Assembly: GCA_019873655.1 (NCBI GenBank)
Contig: JAIOAU010000009.1
Location: 1-64,000 of the forward strand
Source of the DNA: Chloroflexota bacterium
Lineage (GTDB): Bacteria; Chloroflexota; Anaerolineae; Anaerolineales; Villigracilaceae
Direction: 5' to 3'
DNA: 64,000 bases
The position numbers and the translations under genes were made by a program. This document shows, in pieces, positions 42,002-51,473 of this stretch. The stretch's first letter is position 1; each line of letters begins with the position of its first letter. The notes under the pieces were generated by a model. It saw only the letters and a list, made by a program, of their open reading frames with translations, made no database searches and was not told the DNA's origin.

Positions 42002-43438
42002 TCACAGACCTCCCAGAGTCTTCAAGAGAAGAGGCAAAGACACGTACGTCTCGATCACGGCAGCCACGGCAAGCAAAGGGATGACCAAACCAAGCGTGAT
42101 TTTCATCCAATCGGCGATGGCCTCGATCAATACCTCGCCCAAGGTTCGTTGCGGATTGGGCGTTACCAGAACGGCGCCGAGATGCAGCACCGCCGCGCTG
42201 GAGAGAATCAGGGCCGGCAATTCGAAGATGGCGTGAGGCAGAAGGCCGGAGAGAGAGGCCAGCAGGGGCGGAATCCCCACCAGGGGCAAAGCGGCCACCA
42301 CCACACCAATCAGGCTGAGATTGATGATATACGCCAGAACCCCCAATACCCCAAAGGAAAAGACGCCCAGAATGAAGATGAAAAACGTCGCCCGGACGTT
42401 GTTGCCAAAGATGTATGGGGCGCTGATTCGGTCGAAGGTCGGCACCCCCATGCCGCTCTCGAGGAAATTGATGAAATCCGGCGAGCGCGAAGCCGATGTC
42501 AGGTCCGCAGCGTGACTGGAAAGCCAGGCGTACCCCCCAACCACGGCAAAGACGCCAATCACAACCAACCCGAGAATGGCTACACGCTGTCGGCGCAGCG
42601 CCGAGCCAATGACGAGCCGATACCATTCCCAGACCGTTCTGGCCTCGCCCCGGAAGGAACGCCAGAACGTGCGCCACATCCAGCGAAAGTCGAGCACGTC
42701 AATTTCGCGCCCCAGCAGTGCCTCGCGTTGAAAGTGCGAGACTCCCAGGCGGACCAACAAACCAGCCAAAATGCTCACGGCTAAGACCGCCAGCCAGAGC
42801 ACCTGATTGTTGCCCCAGAACATCAAGATGCTCTCGCCCTGAATCAACAAGGCCATGGGAATCACGATGAACGAGGACATCAGATTGGCCGCCCGCACCG
42901 AGGTCGCCTGGGTCGAAATCACAATGGCGCCGCTGACCATGAGAATGCCCTGGGCGGAGGTCAAAACAATCGTTTGGGCCAGGATGTTTGGATCGGGGAA
43001 AGGAATGCGGCGAGCGTACAACGAAATCAAATACACGGCGATCCCCAGGTAGGCCGTCACAATCGGCACCGTCGAAGCGGCCACCAGTTTGCCAAGATAC
43101 AACTGCCAGTCCTTGAGCGGACTGCTCAACAGCGGCTCGATCGTGCCGCGTTCCTTTTCGCCCACAAAGGCTTCGAGGGCAATCACCAAAGAAACCGTAA
43201 TGGGGAAGAACCCCACCACCATCATGAAGAACGGCACCAATCGTTCGGCGACCAGGGGCGTGCCATACTGGGCGGCAAAATCGAGGGCCGCCTTGGCGGT
43301 GGCATTCATGAGAAATGGAAAGAAGAGCGTCAGGAAGACCATCGGTACGATGACGCGCCAATCGCGAAACTGGTCACGCAACTCGCGCTGCGCCACCAGC
43401 CAGGCCATCCTCAACCCGTCCAGCCGAGACTCATCCAT
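42002..43438 (-). CDS. ABC-2 type permease fused to a SpoIIM-like membrane domain
   Basis: 478 aa. The N-terminal ~240 residues are an ABC-2 (NatB-like) permease with about six helices and the motif VGEKERGTIEPLLSSPL. After a cytoplasmic linker, the C-terminal ~220 residues match the Stage II sporulation protein M family (FINFLESGMG, NNVRATFFIFILGVFSFG, GLLPHAIFELPALI). Its start overlaps the ATPase stop by 8 bp, so the two form one exporter. No sporulation genes are visible. Substrate unknown. Confidence 0.87.
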   Translation of the reverse strand: MDESRLDGLRMAWLVAQRELRDQFRDWRVIVPMVFLTLFFPFLMNATAKAALDFAAQYGTPLVAERLVPFFMMVVGFFPITVSLVIALEAFVGEKERGTIEPLLSSPLKDWQLYLGKLVAASTVPIVTAYLGIAVYLISLYARRIPFPDPNILAQTIVLTSAQGILMVSGAIVISTQATSVRAANLMSSFIVIPMALLIQGESILMFWGNNQVLWLAVLAVSILAGLLVRLGVSHFQREALLGREIDVLDFRWMWRTFWRSFRGEARTVWEWYRLVIGSALRRQRVAILGLVVIGVFAVVGGYAWLSSHAADLTSASRSPDFINFLESGMGVPTFDRISAPYIFGNNVRATFFIFILGVFSFGVLGVLAYIINLSLIGVVVAALPLVGIPPLLASLSGLLPHAIFELPALILSSAAVLHLGAVLVTPNPQRTLGEVLIEAIADWMKITLGLVIPLLAVAAVIETYVSLPLLLKTLGGL

Positions 43439-44354
43439 AGCGCACCTGCTGCATGGCGGCTAGATAGACCTGCTCGAGGGGACGCGGCACCTCCTGGAAG
43501 GAGACCACCTCGAGACCGGCCTCCAACAGCCGGCGGAGAAGAAGCGGATTGGCCATCGGCGGATCCTCGACCCGGAAACGCAGACGGCCGTCGGTTTCAT
43601 CCACCAGCGAAACGCCGGCCGGCAAGTCGAAAGAGACGCCCCGACGCGGCCTCTGGAGACAGGCTTCGTACTCGGGCGGCCCGAGCAAATCGCGCTTGAG
43701 GGCATCCGCTGTCCCGCTGATGACGATTCGGCCGCGATAAATGATAGCGATGTGGTCGGCCAGCATTTCGGCCTCGATCAAATTGTGGGTGCAGATAATG
43801 ATTGTGCGATTCTCGGCCCGCAGCCCCGCGATGGACTGGCGCACCAGATGGGCGCTCTCGGGGTCCATGGCCGAGGTGGGTTCGTCCAGCAACAGCACCT
43901 GCGGCGAATGAATCAGCGCCCGCGCAATCGCCAGTTTCTGCCGCATGCCCTTCGAATACTGACCAATGGGCTGACGGGCGGCCTCGGCCAGGCCGAAATA
44001 GTCAAGCAACTCGTCGCAGCGTTGGCGGCGGACAGCATCGGGCAGACGATAGACTCTGCCAAAATACTCCAAATATTCCAGGCCGCTCATGCGCAAGTAC
44101 AGGCCGTGTTGCTCGGTCAGGACGCCAACCGCGGCGCGCACCCGCTCGGGCTGGGCGACCACGTCGTAGCCTGCCACGCGGGCCGAGCCGCGCGTCGGGC
44201 GCAGCACCGAGGTCAACATGCGGACGGTGGTGGTCTTGCCGGCGCCGTTCTGGCCCAGCAGAGCCAAAACCTGCCCCGGACGAACATCCAAATTGACGCC
44301 GTCCACGGCCCAAAAATCGCCGAATTGCTTGCTCAAATCCTCGGTGTGAATCAT
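43431..44354 (-). CDS. ABC transporter ATP-binding protein
   Basis: 307 aa, NatA/CcmA-like ATPase. Walker A GQNGAGKTTTVRML (near 38), Q-loop TEQHGLY, a signature region that reads GQYSKGMRQKLAIARAL, Walker B VLLLDEPTSAMDPES and switch His in CTHNL. The C-terminal ~80 residues form the usual extra domain of ABC-2 exporters. Start at ATG 44354. Works with the overlapping permease gene. Confidence 0.94.
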   Translation of the reverse strand: MIHTEDLSKQFGDFWAVDGVNLDVRPGQVLALLGQNGAGKTTTVRMLTSVLRPTRGSARVAGYDVVAQPERVRAAVGVLTEQHGLYLRMSGLEYLEYFGRVYRLPDAVRRQRCDELLDYFGLAEAARQPIGQYSKGMRQKLAIARALIHSPQVLLLDEPTSAMDPESAHLVRQSIAGLRAENRTIIICTHNLIEAEMLADHIAIIYRGRIVISGTADALKRDLLGPPEYEACLQRPRRGVSFDLPAGVSLVDETDGRLRFRVEDPPMANPLLLRRLLEAGLEVVSFQEVPRPLEQVYLAAMQQVRYG

Positions 44355-44405
44355 GCAAAAATCACCACTAAGAAAGATGGGGGCGGCGCGCCGCCCCGTC
44401 ACGAC

Positions 44406-45608
44406 CTACTCTTTGCTGGGCGGCTTGCGGGAAGCCGACCTGGACTTCTTGGCGGCCGTCCCATCTTCGGTGGACGTCTGTCCGCTGCGGGAGGCGTCCT
44501 CCGATTCGGCCGTGGACTCTTCGGCGGCCTCTTCCGCCTCGGGCGAAGAGATTTTGGCTGTCCTGCGAGCGGAAGTGGAGCGGCGTTTTTTGTCCGCGCC
44601 CTGGCGGTGGTTCCACAGGAACAAGATGACGGCTGCCACGCCCACCACCGCGATGAACGCCTGATTGAAATTGATGCCGCCTACCTGAGCCGCGTCCAGG
44701 CGCAGGAATTCGAGGCCGAAGCGGCCAACCGAATAAATGAACATGTAAGCATACAGAATGTCGCCCGCTTTCAGCCACTTCTCGAACCGGCGCGCCAGCC
44801 AGAGAAGGATAGCCATGTTGAGCAGATTCCAGATGGATTCATACATGAAGAGCGGATGGAAGTAATCGTAGGCCTCGTAGCCTTCGGCGCGGTGGGCAGG
44901 GTCGATGTACACCTTCCACGGCAGGTTGGTCGGCAGTCCATAGACTTCCTGATTGAAGAAGTTGCCCCAGCGGCCGATCGCCTGGGCCAGCGCCACGCCC
45001 GGGGCGGCGACGTCCGTCCAGGTCAGGAAGGGAATTTTCTTGACGCGGCTGTAGATATAGAGCGCAATCGCCCCGCCGATGATCGCCCCCGGAATGCCCA
45101 GGCCGCCCTGGCGCAAGTTGAGGATTTGCCGCCAGTGAATGGTCCCGCCGACAAAGTAGGGGTTGGCCAGTTCGCCGGTCGCCGGGTCGGTGACCAAGGC
45201 GCTCGGCGTGGGGGTGAAAATGTGCCACAGGCGCGCCCCAATCACGCCGGCGATGACCAGCCAGAGAAGCACATCCCAGACCAAATCGGCGTTGAGGCCG
45301 CGCCGCTTCGCCTCCACCTGAGAAAGCAGGGCCGCCCCAAGAATGCCCAGGATAATCATGATGGCGTAGAAATAGATGTGCACTTCCTGACCGCTGTAAT
45401 ACGGCAGAAAAGCCGCCCACAGCGCAACGCCGAACAAACCCGACAGCACGACCCAGTACCAGATGCTGGGCATCTTCCGCTTCGGGTTCCGGCGGGCGAC
45501 CTCGTCATAGATCATGAGAACAACGGTGATCAGGATCGCCGGAATGGCAAACAACATGATCCAGGAAAGAGAAATATCGAAGCCGTTGGGAATGGAGCGA
45601 GAAGTCAT
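44406..45608 (-). CDS. lgt: Prolipoprotein diacylglyceryl transferase with charged C-terminal tail
   Basis: 400 aa, longer than the common 260-300. Lgt transfers diacylglycerol from phosphatidylglycerol to the lipobox Cys. About seven membrane helices, the signature GRWGNFFNQEVYG (near 185), and GGLGIPGAIIGG where the E. coli enzyme has a His in this loop. After the last helix there is a ~60-residue Ser/Glu/Lys/Arg-rich tail predicted to be disordered and cytoplasmic. Several lipoproteins in the window are natural substrates. Confidence 0.93.
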   Translation of the reverse strand: MTSRSIPNGFDISLSWIMLFAIPAILITVVLMIYDEVARRNPKRKMPSIWYWVVLSGLFGVALWAAFLPYYSGQEVHIYFYAIMIILGILGAALLSQVEAKRRGLNADLVWDVLLWLVIAGVIGARLWHIFTPTPSALVTDPATGELANPYFVGGTIHWRQILNLRQGGLGIPGAIIGGAIALYIYSRVKKIPFLTWTDVAAPGVALAQAIGRWGNFFNQEVYGLPTNLPWKVYIDPAHRAEGYEAYDYFHPLFMYESIWNLLNMAILLWLARRFEKWLKAGDILYAYMFIYSVGRFGLEFLRLDAAQVGGINFNQAFIAVVGVAAVILFLWNHRQGADKKRRSTSARRTAKISSPEAEEAAEESTAESEDASRSGQTSTEDGTAAKKSRSASRKPPSKE

Positions 45609-45612
45609 ATCG

Positions 45613-46251
45613 TCATTCTCTCCTAAATTGAGAATAGCGGCGGTGGGCGTCGCGCCGCACGCGCCAGATGCGCTGCAAGGCGGTGAAATTGGCAAAAATG
45701 GCAATGATCATCAAGAGCGCCAGCGGCTGATTGAAGATCAACAGCGGAATCATGACCAGATAACGCTCGACGCGGGTCAGCAGGCCGACGTTGGCGTCCA
45801 GGCGGGAGGCGTCGGCCCGCGCCTTGACGTACGAGACCAGAACCGAGCCGGCCGCGGCCAGATAGGCCAGCATCACGCCGACGGGATTCTCTTGCGCCAA
45901 ATAGTAAACGACAAAGCCGAAAAAGATGAACAACTCGGAATAACGGTCGGTGACCGAATCGACGAACGCCCCCCAGTCGCTGGCCTCGCCTCGAAAGCGC
46001 GCCAGCGCCCCGTCGAGGGCGTCCACCGGACCCATGACCAGCAGCAGCAGCCCGGCCCACGTCATCTTCCCCGAGGCGATCAGCGCCGCGCAGGCGATCG
46101 TGCCGAGCAACCCCGCCAGGGTGACGGTGTTCGGCCGAATCCCCAGCCGGCTCAAGAAAGCCGCCGTCGGCTCGAGCAGCCAGCGAAACCAGAAACGCAT
46201 TTTCTCGGCAAAGGTCTGTTTCTTCTCTTCAGATTCCAAAGCGACCTCCAT
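45613..46251 (-). CDS. CDP-alcohol phosphatidyltransferase
   Basis: 212 aa membrane enzyme of phospholipid synthesis. The full CDP-OH-P motif D-G-x2-A-R-x8-G-x3-D-x3-D is present in DALDGALARFRGEASDWG and VDSVTDRY (near residues 78-105). It could make phosphatidylglycerol-phosphate, phosphatidylinositol-phosphate or an archaetidyl-type lipid; the motif does not decide. Start uncertain: ATG 46251 or 46269, neither with a good ribosome site. It lies 4 bp before lgt, so co-expression is likely. Confidence 0.88.
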   Translation of the reverse strand: MEVALESEEKKQTFAEKMRFWFRWLLEPTAAFLSRLGIRPNTVTLAGLLGTIACAALIASGKMTWAGLLLLVMGPVDALDGALARFRGEASDWGAFVDSVTDRYSELFIFFGFVVYYLAQENPVGVMLAYLAAAGSVLVSYVKARADASRLDANVGLLTRVERYLVMIPLLIFNQPLALLMIIAIFANFTALQRIWRVRRDAHRRYSQFRRE

Positions 46252-46307
46252 CCTCGTTGACGTCAGCATAAGCGCTTAACGGCGCAATCATACCACAAGT
46301 GCTTTCC

Positions 46308-48551
46308 TCAATCTTCGTCTTCTGCCTCGCCGTTATCGAGCAGCACTTCGCGGTCGCGGCCGCCGCCCAGCGAAGGGCCGACCACCCCCCTCTCTTCCAA
46401 CTGATCCAACAGGCGGGCGGCGCGCGGGTAGCCGATGTTCAACCGGCGCTGAAGAAGCGAAGCGCTGGCCCGCCGTTCCTGTTTCAAGATGGTAATCGCC
46501 CGCTCGAGGAGGATGTCGTCCCCGTCGCGCTCCTCGGCCTCGCTCAAGAAGGATTCCCAGGGCGGCTGAACAGCCTGGCGCTTATCCTGCCAGAAAGCAA
46601 TCAGCCGCTCGATCTCCTGGTCGCTGACGATGACGCCCTGGGCGCGCACCGGGTGCCCCACTTCGGGGTTCAGGAAGAGCATATCGCCGCGCCCCAGCAG
46701 AGTCTCGGCGCCGGGCAAATCGAGGATGACGCGCGAATCGACCTGCGACGCCACGGCAAACGAGATGCGGGCCGGAAAATTGGCCTTGATCAGCCCGGTG
46801 ACGACATCCGTGCTCGGACGCTGGGTGGCCACCACCAGATGGATGCCGGTGGCGCGCGCCATCTGCGCCAGGCGCACCAGGTTGTGCTCGGTCTGGTCGG
46901 GGGCCGACATCATCAGGTCGGCCATTTCGTCGATCCACACCACGATGCGCGGCAGCGGACGGGCGTCCTTGCGGCGCTGCAGGCGGCGGTTGTACGCCTC
47001 GATATCGCGCGCCTGGGCCGCCTCCAGCAGTTTGTAGCGATGTTCCATCTCTGCCACCACCCAGCGCAGCACCCCCAGAATGCGCTGGATGTCCGTCTCG
47101 ACCTTTCCATACAAATGCGCCAGGCCGTTGAAACGAATCAATTCCACCATCTTGGAATCGATCATCACCATGCGCAGATCGTCGGGCGTGTTGTTCATCG
47201 CCAGGCAGGTCGCCAGAGCGGCAATGCAAACCGACTTGCCCGAACCGGTCGTGCCGGCGATGAGCAAATGCGGCATACGCGCCAGATCGGCCACCACCGG
47301 ATTGCCCGACACATCCCGTCCCAGGGCCAGGGCCAGCGGCGCAGCCATCTTCTGGAACGCCTCGCTTTCGAGCAGCGGCCGCAGGCGCACCAACGCGGCG
47401 CGCGGATTGGGGACTTCGATCCCCACATAGGCACGGCCCGGCACCGGCGCTTCGATGCGCAAGCGCTCGGCTGAAAGGGCCAGCGCCAGATCGCGCTGCA
47501 AGGCGGCGATCTGCGCCACCCGCACCTTTTGCTGCTCCTCGTCTTCCCCGTTCCCCTTGCGGATAAAGCCCGGCTGGACGGCAAACTGGGTCACAGTCGG
47601 CCCGATGCGGAAGCCGACCACCTTGGCCGGAATGCCGAACTCGGCCAGGGTTTTCTCGATCAAACCGGCCGTCTGATTGATGGTGCGTTCGTCGGGGCGC
47701 ACCCCCTGTTCGGCCGACAGCAAATTGAACGGCGGCAACTCTTTGCTCCGTTCGAGCGGCCGCGCCGGCGACTCCTCCTGCTTCTCGGGAATCTTGAACG
47801 ATTTGCGATATTCCGGAGGAAGGGGCCTCTTGCGAGACCTGACGGTTTCGGAAACCGGCGGCTCGACCGGCAGCGGGGAAACGACCGGGCCTTCCTCGAC
47901 CGTCGCCTCGCTCGCGGCCGGGACAGGCGACTCGCCCGCCTGCCGAAACAGCCAGACCTCCAGCCGGTACCACAGGCCGAAGCCGGTCATCACCGACAGA
48001 ATCCACAGCGCCCCAATCAAGACGCCGCCGCCGACCGGCCCCAACGCGCTGCCCGCCAGCATGGCCAGTCCCCAGCCGACCCGGCCGCCCCAGCCCCCCG
48101 CCTCGGCCTGCGACAGGGCGTTTCCGCTCGCGATCGACAGCAAGGCCAGCGACAAGAAAGCCGCCAATTCGACGGCAATCAACCGTCCCCACGAGAGACG
48201 AAACGCCGAGCGGCCGCGCAGAAATGCCCACACCCCCCCAAATCCCAGTCCCAGGACGAACAGGAAACTCCCCCATCCAAACCAGACCCGCAGGAGGCCG
48301 ACGTACCAGCCAAGCACGAGTCCGCTGGAAAGGCCCAGCAACCCCAACAGAGTCAACAAAGCCAGGGCCAGCAAGAGAACGCCGATGAAATCCCAGGCAA
48401 AACGCCCAAAGTGGGCGCGCAAAGCCGCCAGCCGGTCGAGAAAATCGGGGCGCGGGGAGGGCCGCTTGTCTTCCTCGGCGGCCGGAGAGGCGCGCTTCGC
48501 CGGGCGCGAAGACGGAGCAGAGCGGGAGGGCGGACGGGAGGAAATCGGCAT
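46308..48551 (-). CDS. ftsK: FtsK/SpoIIIE DNA translocase
   Basis: 747 aa. Four membrane helices in the first ~190 residues, a linker, the alpha/beta motor with Walker A AGTTGSGKSVCIAAL (near 433) and Walker B IVVWIDEMADLMM (near 535), and a C-terminal gamma winged-helix domain (RRLNIGYPRAARLLDQLEE). It pumps chromosome DNA at the division septum and helps dimer resolution. The gamma domain reads KOPS-type sequences. Confidence 0.94.
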   Translation of the reverse strand: MPISSRPPSRSAPSSRPAKRASPAAEEDKRPSPRPDFLDRLAALRAHFGRFAWDFIGVLLLALALLTLLGLLGLSSGLVLGWYVGLLRVWFGWGSFLFVLGLGFGGVWAFLRGRSAFRLSWGRLIAVELAAFLSLALLSIASGNALSQAEAGGWGGRVGWGLAMLAGSALGPVGGGVLIGALWILSVMTGFGLWYRLEVWLFRQAGESPVPAASEATVEEGPVVSPLPVEPPVSETVRSRKRPLPPEYRKSFKIPEKQEESPARPLERSKELPPFNLLSAEQGVRPDERTINQTAGLIEKTLAEFGIPAKVVGFRIGPTVTQFAVQPGFIRKGNGEDEEQQKVRVAQIAALQRDLALALSAERLRIEAPVPGRAYVGIEVPNPRAALVRLRPLLESEAFQKMAAPLALALGRDVSGNPVVADLARMPHLLIAGTTGSGKSVCIAALATCLAMNNTPDDLRMVMIDSKMVELIRFNGLAHLYGKVETDIQRILGVLRWVVAEMEHRYKLLEAAQARDIEAYNRRLQRRKDARPLPRIVVWIDEMADLMMSAPDQTEHNLVRLAQMARATGIHLVVATQRPSTDVVTGLIKANFPARISFAVASQVDSRVILDLPGAETLLGRGDMLFLNPEVGHPVRAQGVIVSDQEIERLIAFWQDKRQAVQPPWESFLSEAEERDGDDILLERAITILKQERRASASLLQRRLNIGYPRAARLLDQLEERGVVGPSLGGGRDREVLLDNGEAEDED

Positions 48552-48560
48552 GTCAGACTG

Positions 48561-49478
48561 TCACAGACGCATGCTCAATCCCAGGCGCTGGCGGGCGGCA
48601 TCCACTTGCAGAATGCGCACCTGAACGACCTGACCGGGGGTGAGGAAATCCTTTGTCTGGGTATCGGGCGGCAGGGGAATCTCGGAGGTGTGAATCAGCC
48701 CTTCGACCCCCTCTTCCAGGCGAGCGAAAGCGCCGAAGGGAACGATGGCCGTGATTCTGGCCGGCACGACTCGATTGAGAGGATAACGTTCATGAATGGT
48801 TTCCCAAGGATTGTCGAACAATCGCTTGAGGCTCAGGGCGATGCGGCAGCGTTCGGGCGCGACCTCCAGGACAAGCACCTCCACCCGCTGCCCCACGCTC
48901 AGAATATCGGCGGGGTGAGCGACCCGCCCCCAGGAAAGTTCCGAGATGTGAATCAGCCCTTCCACGCCGCCCAAATCGACGAACGCGCCGAAATCGGTCA
49001 CGTTGGTGACTTCTCCCCAGACCCGCTGGCCGGCCTGCAGACTTTCGAGCAGTTCGGTCCGCCGGCCGGGCTCGGCGCGGGCGGCGCGCTCCGAAAAGAC
49101 GATGCGATTCTCCTCCGGATCGCATTCGATGATTTTCAAGCGCAGAACCCGCCCCACATACGCGGCCAGGCAATCCTCCCGCTGCCTGGCCTCCTGCGAG
49201 GGAGACAAATCCACCAGGTGAGAACAGGGCACGAATCCACTCAGCCCCTTGCCCGAGACGAGCAAACCGCCCCGGTTGTAACCGTTTACGGTCAGGGCGA
49301 CGATTTCATCCCGACGATAGAGCATCATGGCAAGCGCCCAGTCCGTGAGCGGTTCGGGCTGCGTCTCGGCCTCGACCGGCAGCGCGACGCCGCCAATCTC
49401 CTCGTCGGCCAAAATGGACGCCCACCAGCCCTCATCTAGAGCCGGCGGCTCTTTGTGTTGAGCGCGATCTCTCATCAT
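48561..49478 (-). CDS. S1 RNA-binding domain protein (ribosomal protein S1-like)
   Basis: 305 aa with three S1 repeats: about 60-140, 145-215 (VWGEVTNVTDFGAFVDLGG) and 230-300 (ARITAIVPFGAFARLEEG). The first repeat is more divergent. The N-terminal 45 residues are acidic. It likely binds mRNA and supports translation initiation, as in short bacterial S1 proteins; a different RNA role cannot be excluded. Its start overlaps the stop of the membrane-GAF-HTH gene by ATGA, an odd pairing. Confidence 0.88.
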   Translation of the reverse strand: MMRDRAQHKEPPALDEGWWASILADEEIGGVALPVEAETQPEPLTDWALAMMLYRRDEIVALTVNGYNRGGLLVSGKGLSGFVPCSHLVDLSPSQEARQREDCLAAYVGRVLRLKIIECDPEENRIVFSERAARAEPGRRTELLESLQAGQRVWGEVTNVTDFGAFVDLGGVEGLIHISELSWGRVAHPADILSVGQRVEVLVLEVAPERCRIALSLKRLFDNPWETIHERYPLNRVVPARITAIVPFGAFARLEEGVEGLIHTSEIPLPPDTQTKDFLTPGQVVQVRILQVDAARQRLGLSMRL

Positions 49479-51421
49479 CCAGGATTGACCTCCTTCCCAT
49501 TTCCCTTCGAACCTGCCCGCTGCTCCATGGCCAGAATGGCGCGCGCCACCTCTTCGATGGCAACACGCTGCTTGCGATACAAATCTGCTTCCGACATCGC
49601 CAGCCTGCCGGCCACTTCGCGCACTTTGCGGCCTTCGATGAACTTCATTTCCAGGATATTATATAAGATCCACTCGCCGGTGAAACGCCGCTCTCCTGCA
49701 GGCCGAATCGTGTCGACTGCGGCCCGCAAAATGGCGCGCAGCGCATTGGCCAGATTGCCGTCATACTGCTGTGAAGTCTGCTGCACCACCTGGAATTGCA
49801 GCAAAGGATTTTGGGTCAACTTCGGGCCGCCCCAGTAATGCGTCAGGGCGTCTTTGACCCATGTCGCAATGTCGGCCTCCGGCGGCAGCGTTTCTTGCAA
49901 AAGACCGGCTTTGCTGTCATAGCGGCCAACCGCCCGCAGGCGCTGGAACATATCCATTTGGGGACGCAAATCTTCCAACGAGCGGAAGAGACGCTGCTGC
50001 AAGCGGCGGTCGCGCAGGGCTTGAGAAGCGCGCCGCAAGAGAATATCCAGCGCCTGGCGCTGCTCGCGCATCAGGGTCTGCTGTTGATGGCGCGCCACGC
50101 CCAGGATGCCGAGCAGCGTCGGCGGGGCGTCCTCGGTCTCGGCCGGCTGGGTGAGGGGGAACAACCAGTAATCGCCCCAGATATAGGCTTCCTGGTGAGC
50201 GTTCCCGTTCCCATTGTTATGATGGATGACCTGCAAAGCCTCTGACAAATTGGCGTCCGGCGAGAGAGGCGAGGGACCCGTCGCGACCACCAGCGACAAC
50301 TCGCCGTCATCCAGGGCGGCCACAAAAGCCGAGGAGGATTGCAGGTGATCGCGGACAGCCGCCAATACCGCCTCCAGGAACTGGCGCAAGTCGCCCTGCG
50401 TGATCAAACGGTCTTGCAGACTCTGCAACAGGGCCAAATCCGTCCGGTCGCGGCCGTAGAAAATCAAACGCTCCCAAAGAGGAGAGGCCAACGTAATGGT
50501 GTGTTCTATCAAAAGGACGGTTGCAACCATCGCTGCGGGCACCGCGCCGGAATAGACGACGCCAAAGTATTCGCCGACCCGGCGGACGATGGTCATCACG
50601 CCCAGGGCCACCGAGGCGGTCACCGGTCCGCGCAGAATCCATTTGAAGAGGCGGCTGCGCACCACCCGGTCGGGCCAGGAGACGCCGAAAAAGGCCACTG
50701 CGTACGCCATGACGACCAGCAGCGCCCCGACCACCACATTGCTCAACACCGCCGTCCCCCAGAATAAGAAAGGATGCCGGGCCGCCAGGCTGGAACCGTA
50801 CAACAGGTAAGGAAAAGAACCCAAGGCCGGGGCGGTCGCGCCGGCGAGCAGATAGGCCATCCGGCGGCGGCCGGAACGCGTCAGCGTCCGGCGGTAGGCG
50901 CGGCCGAAGTTGATCCACGCCCAAATCATGGTCAAGGCGTAACACAGGGTGAACGCTTCCGTCCACGGCGTGCGCTGCAAGTGCGGTACGGGCTGGGCGT
51001 CGGCCTTGAGCGGACCCAGCAAGTAACCAAAAGCAAAAAGCAGCAAAAAGCCCGCCGCCAGGACATACATCAAACGAACGGCCAGCCGGCGGCGGCCGCG
51101 CGAGGGCTGGCCGGTCGTCACCAGGAGCGCATCCGAGAAATGTAAATAGGCCGCCGGCAGGAAAATGATCCCCACCCACTCCAAACGGAGAAACAAATCG
51201 ATGAACTGGGGGGAGCGCGACGAACTTTCCAGGGCCTCGGCCGTGAAGACCACCACCACGCACAGAAGAATAATGGCAAACGACCGCGCCACCCGGTCGC
51301 GCAAATTGAAGGACAGGGCATAGAGGAAAAGGGAAAAGGCCAGAATGGCAATGCCAGCCGTCAGAATCTGGTTGACTGTCACGATCCCCGCTAGCACCTG
51401 TTGACTCCAGCCGCTTACCAT
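49475..51421 (-). CDS. Multi-pass membrane sensor with GAF region and C-terminal HTH-like segment, no kinase
   Basis: 648 aa. The first ~320 residues have seven to nine helices like the 7TM module of histidine kinases. A GAF-like region follows (about 335-470), then a helical linker and a C-terminal domain (about 530-635) that includes EGRKVREVAGRLAMSEADL and YRKQRVAIEEVARAIL. That segment looks like a helix-turn-helix followed by a recognition/stabilising helix. No HisKA or HATPase motif is present. It may be a one-component membrane-bound regulator. GAGGAC precedes the ATG. Confidence 0.78.
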   Translation of the reverse strand: MVSGWSQQVLAGIVTVNQILTAGIAILAFSLFLYALSFNLRDRVARSFAIILLCVVVVFTAEALESSSRSPQFIDLFLRLEWVGIIFLPAAYLHFSDALLVTTGQPSRGRRRLAVRLMYVLAAGFLLLFAFGYLLGPLKADAQPVPHLQRTPWTEAFTLCYALTMIWAWINFGRAYRRTLTRSGRRRMAYLLAGATAPALGSFPYLLYGSSLAARHPFLFWGTAVLSNVVVGALLVVMAYAVAFFGVSWPDRVVRSRLFKWILRGPVTASVALGVMTIVRRVGEYFGVVYSGAVPAAMVATVLLIEHTITLASPLWERLIFYGRDRTDLALLQSLQDRLITQGDLRQFLEAVLAAVRDHLQSSSAFVAALDDGELSLVVATGPSPLSPDANLSEALQVIHHNNGNGNAHQEAYIWGDYWLFPLTQPAETEDAPPTLLGILGVARHQQQTLMREQRQALDILLRRASQALRDRRLQQRLFRSLEDLRPQMDMFQRLRAVGRYDSKAGLLQETLPPEADIATWVKDALTHYWGGPKLTQNPLLQFQVVQQTSQQYDGNLANALRAILRAAVDTIRPAGERRFTGEWILYNILEMKFIEGRKVREVAGRLAMSEADLYRKQRVAIEEVARAILAMEQRAGSKGNGKEVNPG

Positions 51422-51473
51422 AAGCGTGTCCTCACCGCTCCGTTAAGACTCACGGACCGCCCAGTTGTCTTCT

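Noticed and set aside
42002-43438. SpoIIM-like domain as evidence of sporulation
   Set aside because: No other sporulation gene is visible and SpoIIM-family domains are widespread in non-sporulating bacteria.
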